DNA from: an uncultured Eubacteriales bacterium
GTDB lineage: Bacteria; Bacillota; Clostridia; Oscillospirales; Butyricicoccaceae
Reading direction: 5' to 3'
Length of the DNA stretch: 16,893 nucleotides
NCBI GenBank assembly: GCA_934395135.1
Contig: CAKRRK010000026.1
Coordinates: 1 to 16,893, forward strand
Shown piece by piece: positions 13,613 to 16,893 of this stretch. A program made the translations under genes and the position numbers. How positions within the stretch are numbered: position 1 is the stretch's first letter; each line of letters starts with the position of its first letter. The notes beneath the pieces are model-generated. The model saw only the letters and a program-made list of their open reading frames with translations. It was not told where the DNA came from and did no database searches.

Positions 13613-14460
13613 AAGCCTATCACATCAACTGGACCAAGCCCTTCTTGGAGCTTTCGCCAAATACTCCATACGCTATCCCCGATTATGCCCTTCTGACCAC
13701 CATCCTTTCCGCCGCCTGCCTACAGCAAAACAGCGGCCCCGTGCAAATGATAACCGACCGGGCAGGCGCCGCATATTATCGTTCCATCGGCCTGGACAGA
13801 CTTTGGCATGGCGGCATGCTGGATCCTTTGGACCAGTGGATTCCAGCCTGTGTAAACCCCATTTGTTTTTGGGCGGCAGGAAAACTTTACACACTTCTCC
13901 ACAAAACCGCGCCATGCCTGATTGTGGATACCGACTTTATCATCTGGAAAAATATTTCCGGGCTTTTATCCGGCTGTAAAATCGCTGCAATTCATGACGA
14001 ACCGTTATCGCCGGAGGTTTATCCGCCGTTTTCTGCACTGCAGACAAACTTTTCCATGCACAGCAATTTTGATCTGACCTTGCGGCCGGCCAATACCGCC
14101 CTTTTATATTTTCAGGATACGGATTTTATGCATGACTATGCCAAAACAGCCATATCTTTTTTGGAACAAACCCCCTCGCCGGACAACCGCCTTACCTATA
14201 TGGTGTTTGCCGAACAGCGACTTTTGCCGCTGTGCGCCAAACAAGCCCATATCCCCATCCGTTATCTCCGTTCTTTCTCTCAGCTTTTTTCCAACGAGGA
14301 ACAAACCTTTACGCATGTTTGGGGCCATAAAACGGTATTAGAAGCCAGCGCGTCCATTCGCGCCGATTTTTGCGCAGCCTGTGTCCGCCGCATCCTGGCT
14401 GATTTTCCTGCCTATGGGCCAATGTTATATGCCGTACCTTCCCTGCAAGTTTATCTGTGA
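13609..14460 (+). CDS. Glycosyltransferase-like protein (resembles DUF6734)
   Basis: Cytoplasmic protein of 283 residues without a signal peptide. It opens with 'AYHINWTKPFLE' and has a GT-A-like core with 'CLIVDTDFIIWKNISGLL' near 103-120, where DTD resembles the DxD metal/nucleotide-sugar motif, followed by 'IAAIHDEP'. Later it has 'NTALLYFQDTDFMHDYA' and, near the end, 'THVWGHK'. This order (a short synthesis-type start, DxD, W-x-H late) resembles proteins annotated DUF6734, which look like glycosyltransferases. Translation is coupled to the 46-aa ORF. The protein has a fairly high Cys content. With the FkbM enzyme transcribed divergently, it may belong to a small glycan-modification locus, but that is inference. 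Substrate and activity are unproven. Confidence 0.6.
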   Translation: MKAYHINWTKPFLELSPNTPYAIPDYALLTTILSAACLQQNSGPVQMITDRAGAAYYRSIGLDRLWHGGMLDPLDQWIPACVNPICFWAAGKLYTLLHKTAPCLIVDTDFIIWKNISGLLSGCKIAAIHDEPLSPEVYPPFSALQTNFSMHSNFDLTLRPANTALLYFQDTDFMHDYAKTAISFLEQTPSPDNRLTYMVFAEQRLLPLCAKQAHIPIRYLRSFSQLFSNEEQTFTHVWGHKTVLEASASIRADFCAACVRRILADFPAYGPMLYAVPSLQVYL

Positions 14461-14501
14461 AACCGCCGGCATGCGAGGGTAAGTTTCAGCCTTCCGGTTT
14501 A

Positions 14502-14531
14502 TTGACAAATTTTTCGCTTTTATGCTATACT
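14502..14531 (+). promoter_or_regulatory. Promoter of the GntR-type regulator
   Basis: TTGACA (14502-14507), an 18-base spacer and TATACT (14526-14531), with an extended TGC before the -10. The next 30 bases, up to the TTG start, include TATAATTATTGA, an imperfect A/T palindrome that could be part of an operator. Confidence 0.8.
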
Positions 14532-14562
14532 GAATATAATTATTGAATAAAGGTGATATATT

Positions 14563-15246
14563 TTGAAACAAGCTTTGCACGATATTGCCTATCATCATAT
14601 GCTTGATTTGATTCTTTCCGGTCAGCTGAAATATGGCGATAAAATTTGCGAACAAGATATTGTAGACCGTCTGGGCATCAGCAGAACCCCTGTGCGGGAA
14701 GCCATCCGCCGCCTTGCCAGCGATGGAATTTTGGATTTTTATCCCAGCCGCTATGCAAACGTACATACTTTTTCCCCCCAGGAACAACTCGATCATGGCA
14801 TCCTTCGCATCGCTACGGATTCCATCGCCGCGCAGCTTGCTATTTTTAACGGCAGCAACCGTGATTTTCAGGCTATGCTGGTCATTGCAAACCATTGTGA
14901 AGAAGCGGCCTTGCGCCAGGATTTTAACGGCCAGCTCAAATACGACGCAGAATTTCATAACAAACTCGTGGAACTAAGCGGAAACGCAGAACTTATCCAT
15001 ATCCAGCATCGCCTTTCTCTTCGTTCCTGTCTGCTGCACATTCAGTCCTATCTTATCAATCATACGAATTTTTGCGAGCCGGTCGGCCACTTTGACATTG
15101 TCAATGCATTGATGGAACGCGATGTGGACGCCTGTCTCCTCGCCATCCGAACGCATTTGCAGAAATTTTATGTCAATCTTTCCAACGACGCAACCGCCGT
15201 GAATATTGCCAATGTCAACATTGAACTGCCGTTTTACAGCATCTGA
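14563..15246 (+). CDS. GntR-family transcriptional regulator, FCD (FadR-type) domain
   Basis: Cytoplasmic DNA-binding regulator of 227 residues. The winged helix covers about 1-70 and has the classic GntR block 'LILSGQLKYGDKICEQDIVDRLGISRTPVREAIRRLASDGIL'. The FCD ligand domain covers about 75-205, with the metal-ligand pattern D-x3-H ('DAEFHNKLVELSGN') and further His residues near 172-175 ('GHFDIVNALMERD'), as in carboxylate-sensing members. The start is TTG at 14563, supported by AAAGGTGA 7 bases upstream and a consensus-like promoter. It stands alone: the preceding gene has no metabolic link, and a terminator follows directly. Its target genes are not in the window. Confidence 0.93.
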   Translation: MKQALHDIAYHHMLDLILSGQLKYGDKICEQDIVDRLGISRTPVREAIRRLASDGILDFYPSRYANVHTFSPQEQLDHGILRIATDSIAAQLAIFNGSNRDFQAMLVIANHCEEAALRQDFNGQLKYDAEFHNKLVELSGNAELIHIQHRLSLRSCLLHIQSYLINHTNFCEPVGHFDIVNALMERDVDACLLAIRTHLQKFYVNLSNDATAVNIANVNIELPFYSI

Positions 15247-15272
15247 ATGTCTCCAGTTTGTTTTGCAAAAAG

Positions 15273-15317
15273 AAAAGCCAGTCCCTCGGAACCCTGTGCC
15301 GAAAGACTGGCTTTTTT
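15273..15317. terminator. Bidirectional terminator between gntR-type gene and engB
   Basis: Inverted repeat AAAAGCCAGTC (15273-15283) with GACTGGCTTTT (15305-15315), flanked by a T run on the right and an A run on the left, with an inner TCGG/CCGA stem in the loop. It lies between two convergent genes and touches the engB stop codon, so it serves both strands. Confidence 0.9.
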
Positions 15318-15903
15318 ATTTTGCTTCTGCAACGGTCGTAATTCGTTGGATGATCCATTCCCGGTTTTCTCCGTTCGCCGCGGAAAACGGAATCACCTCC
15401 ACGATTTCCGGCAACAGCAGAGTTTCCCGAATCAGTTGTATCTGTCCGGCAATCTGGCTTTTCTTCAGCTTGTCGCTTTTATTGGCCAGAATAAAATAAG
15501 AAACCCCACTTTCCCGAAACCAATTTGCCATTGTGACGTCGTCTGCGGTAGGTTTGTGACGGATGTCTACAATTTGAATTCCCAGAGAAATGGAACCGGA
15601 GGCAAAATATGCTTCCAGCAGTTTCCCCCACCGTTCCTTTTCTTTTTTGGATACCTTTGCGTATCCATAGCCTGGCAAATCCACAAAATATGCCTGTTGG
15701 TCAATGCAAAAGAAGTTAATGTGGACGGTTTTTCCAGGTTCGTTTCCTACCCGTGCGAAATTTTTCCGGTTTAAAATTTTATTAATGGTGGAAGACTTTC
15801 CCACATTGGACTTGCCTGCAAACGCAATCTGCGGCAATGCATCCATTGGAAAGTCTGCCTCTTTCACCGCGGACCGGAGAAACACCGCTTTGTTAAAATT
15901 CAA
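15316..15903 (-). CDS. engB: Ribosome-biogenesis GTPase EngB (YsxC/YihA)
   Basis: Essential small GTPase that helps assemble the 50S ribosomal subunit. The G motifs are in order: G1 'AGKSNVGKSS', G2 threonine in 'EPGKTVHINFF', G3 'VDLPGYGYAKV', G4 'ANKSDKL' and G5 'PFSAANG'. Length about 195 is normal. The start is probably TTG at 15903 (MNFNKAVFLRSAVKEADFP), with GGTGA 5-6 bases upstream. An in-frame GTG at 15912 is the alternative, but it places the nearest AGGA too close. The gene begins 26 bases after the lon stop and is probably expressed with it; lon followed by engB is conserved across Firmicutes. Confidence 0.95.
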   Translation of the reverse strand: MNFNKAVFLRSAVKEADFPMDALPQIAFAGKSNVGKSSTINKILNRKNFARVGNEPGKTVHINFFCIDQQAYFVDLPGYGYAKVSKKEKERWGKLLEAYFASGSISLGIQIVDIRHKPTADDVTMANWFRESGVSYFILANKSDKLKKSQIAGQIQLIRETLLLPEIVEVIPFSAANGENREWIIQRITTVAEAK

Positions 15904-15928
15904 AAAAATCACCGTCCTGTTTTATTGC

Positions 15929-16893
15929 TTACTGACGCATCGTTGTCAAGTCCTTCTCATCCTGCACCGGGATGGGCATTGCCATCGGTTGATCTTCCCG
16001 AAACAGAAGGGCATATTCCAATACGGTATCCATAGTTTCTGCTGTAACAAATTTCAAATTTTCCCGTACAACCGGCTCAATATCTGCCAGATCTTTCCGG
16101 TTCTCTTCCGGTATGATTACGGTTTTTATGCCGGCCCGGTAAGCGGCCATTGTTTTCTCCTTTAATCCACCGATAGGAAGCACTCTGCCCCGCAAGGTAA
16201 CCTCCCCCGTCATCGCCACATCATGGCGCACCGGCACCCCTGTGAGAGAAGATACAATCGCCGTGGTAATGGTAACGCCGGCAGATGGGCCGTCTTTTGG
16301 GATTGCCGCCTCCGGAAAATGAATATGTATGTCCGTATTCTTATAAAAATCTTTGCCAATTCCATACCGATCTGCCACAGAACGCACATAAGTCATAGAG
16401 GCTTTGGCAGATTCCTGCATAACCGTGCCCAAGTTGCCGGTAATCTCTATTTTCCCAGTGCCTGGAACGGTATTCACTTCCGCTTCCAGAATTTCGCCGC
16501 CTACGCTGGTCCATGCAAGGCCATTTACCAGGCCCACCGAATCCTTGAAGGCCACCAAATCCTTTTTATATTGCGGCGTCCCAAGAAATTCTTCTACCCG
16601 ATCCACAGTAATTTTTATGCGTTTTTCTTCCTGAGAGGCAATGCGCCTGGCCGCCTTTCTGCAAACCTTTGCCAGCATTTGTTCCAGCTTCCGCACGCCG
16701 GCTTCCCGCGTATAGGCCTGAATAATCTTTGAAACAGCTCCTGGTTCAAAAAGAAGCTGGGTTCTTTTTAAGCCATGTTTTCGAATTTGCTTCGGTATCA
16801 AATGCCGCACCGCAATTTGCAGCTTTTCTTCTTCGGTATAGCTGGACAGTTCAATGACTTCCATACGATCCAGCAACGGCCGCGGAATATAGG
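15929..16893 (-). CDS. lon: ATP-dependent protease Lon, C-terminal part (cut by window edge)
   Basis: Carboxy-terminal portion of the AAA+ serine protease Lon, which degrades misfolded and regulatory proteins. The frame is open to the right edge and reads IPRPLLDRMEVIELSSYT, the conserved end of the AAA+ core. Next come the sensor-2 region ('YTREAGVRKLEQMLAKVCRKAA') and the S16 protease domain. The catalytic serine is in 'PKDGPSAGVT' (about base 16284), and the catalytic lysine, 43 residues later, is in 'GGLKEKTMAAYRAG'. The protein ends with a short polar tail after 'ALLFRED'. The ATPase and N-terminal domains lie outside the window, so the true start is not visible. Confidence 0.97.
   Translation of the reverse strand, partial: YIPRPLLDRMEVIELSSYTEEEKLQIAVRHLIPKQIRKHGLKRTQLLFEPGAVSKIIQAYTREAGVRKLEQMLAKVCRKAARRIASQEEKRIKITVDRVEEFLGTPQYKKDLVAFKDSVGLVNGLAWTSVGGEILEAEVNTVPGTGKIEITGNLGTVMQESAKASMTYVRSVADRYGIGKDFYKNTDIHIHFPEAAIPKDGPSAGVTITTAIVSSLTGVPVRHDVAMTGEVTLRGRVLPIGGLKEKTMAAYRAGIKTVIIPEENRKDLADIEPVVRENLKFVTAETMDTVLEYALLFREDQPMAMPIPVQDEKDLTTMRQ

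Noticed and set aside
1..16893. CRISPR arrays, tRNA or rRNA genes
   Set aside because: I saw no regularly spaced direct repeats, cloverleaf-like stretches or conserved rRNA segments on either strand.

Overview
The window is almost entirely the chromosome of a low-to-moderate GC, spore-forming Firmicute of clostridial type. The evidence is ytfJ (a sporulation protein), a sporulation-type D-Ala-D-Ala carboxypeptidase, an scpA-scpB pair, lon-engB, strong GGAGG ribosome-binding sites, several TTG starts and an SLH-anchored surface protein. The first ~640 bases are different: they are GC-rich and carry a truncated EamA permease in a proteobacterial (Desulfovibrio-like) codon style. It meets a truncated yhiN-type flavoprotein at one point (about 630-648), so a chimeric contig join is the simplest explanation.

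Layout, right to left on the minus strand. lon (cut by the window edge) and engB lie at 15316-16893. A monocistronic GntR regulator (14563-15246) and a translationally coupled pair, a 46-aa ORF plus a glycosyltransferase-like protein (13472-14460), run on the plus strand. A divergent minus-strand pair follows: a small ArsC-like protein and an FkbM-type methyltransferase (11926-13345). Next is an apparent operon with its own promoter: site-2 protease, scpA, scpB, DUF2953, ytfJ (8817-11855). Further left are dac, rluB, an RpiR regulator and the yhiN fragment (609-3911).

Between ytfJ and dac sits an accessory module (about 4040-8780). It contains a small serine recombinase (7885-8493), a ~160-bp segment bounded by two inverted, hix-like crossover sites (7693-7718 and 7828-7853), and a 1132-aa SLH surface protein with pilin/SpaA-like isopeptide domains (4086-7484). 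The segment holds a near-consensus promoter (TTGAAA, 17 bp, TATAGT) that now points right, away from the surface protein and into an 18-bp-stem hairpin. Site-specific inversion would turn it to face the SLH gene and would also shorten that hairpin. I interpret this as an on/off phase-variation switch, captured here in the OFF orientation. A 13-base homopolymeric C/G tract lies in the leader between switch and gene and could add a second level of variation. This module is the most interesting content of the window.
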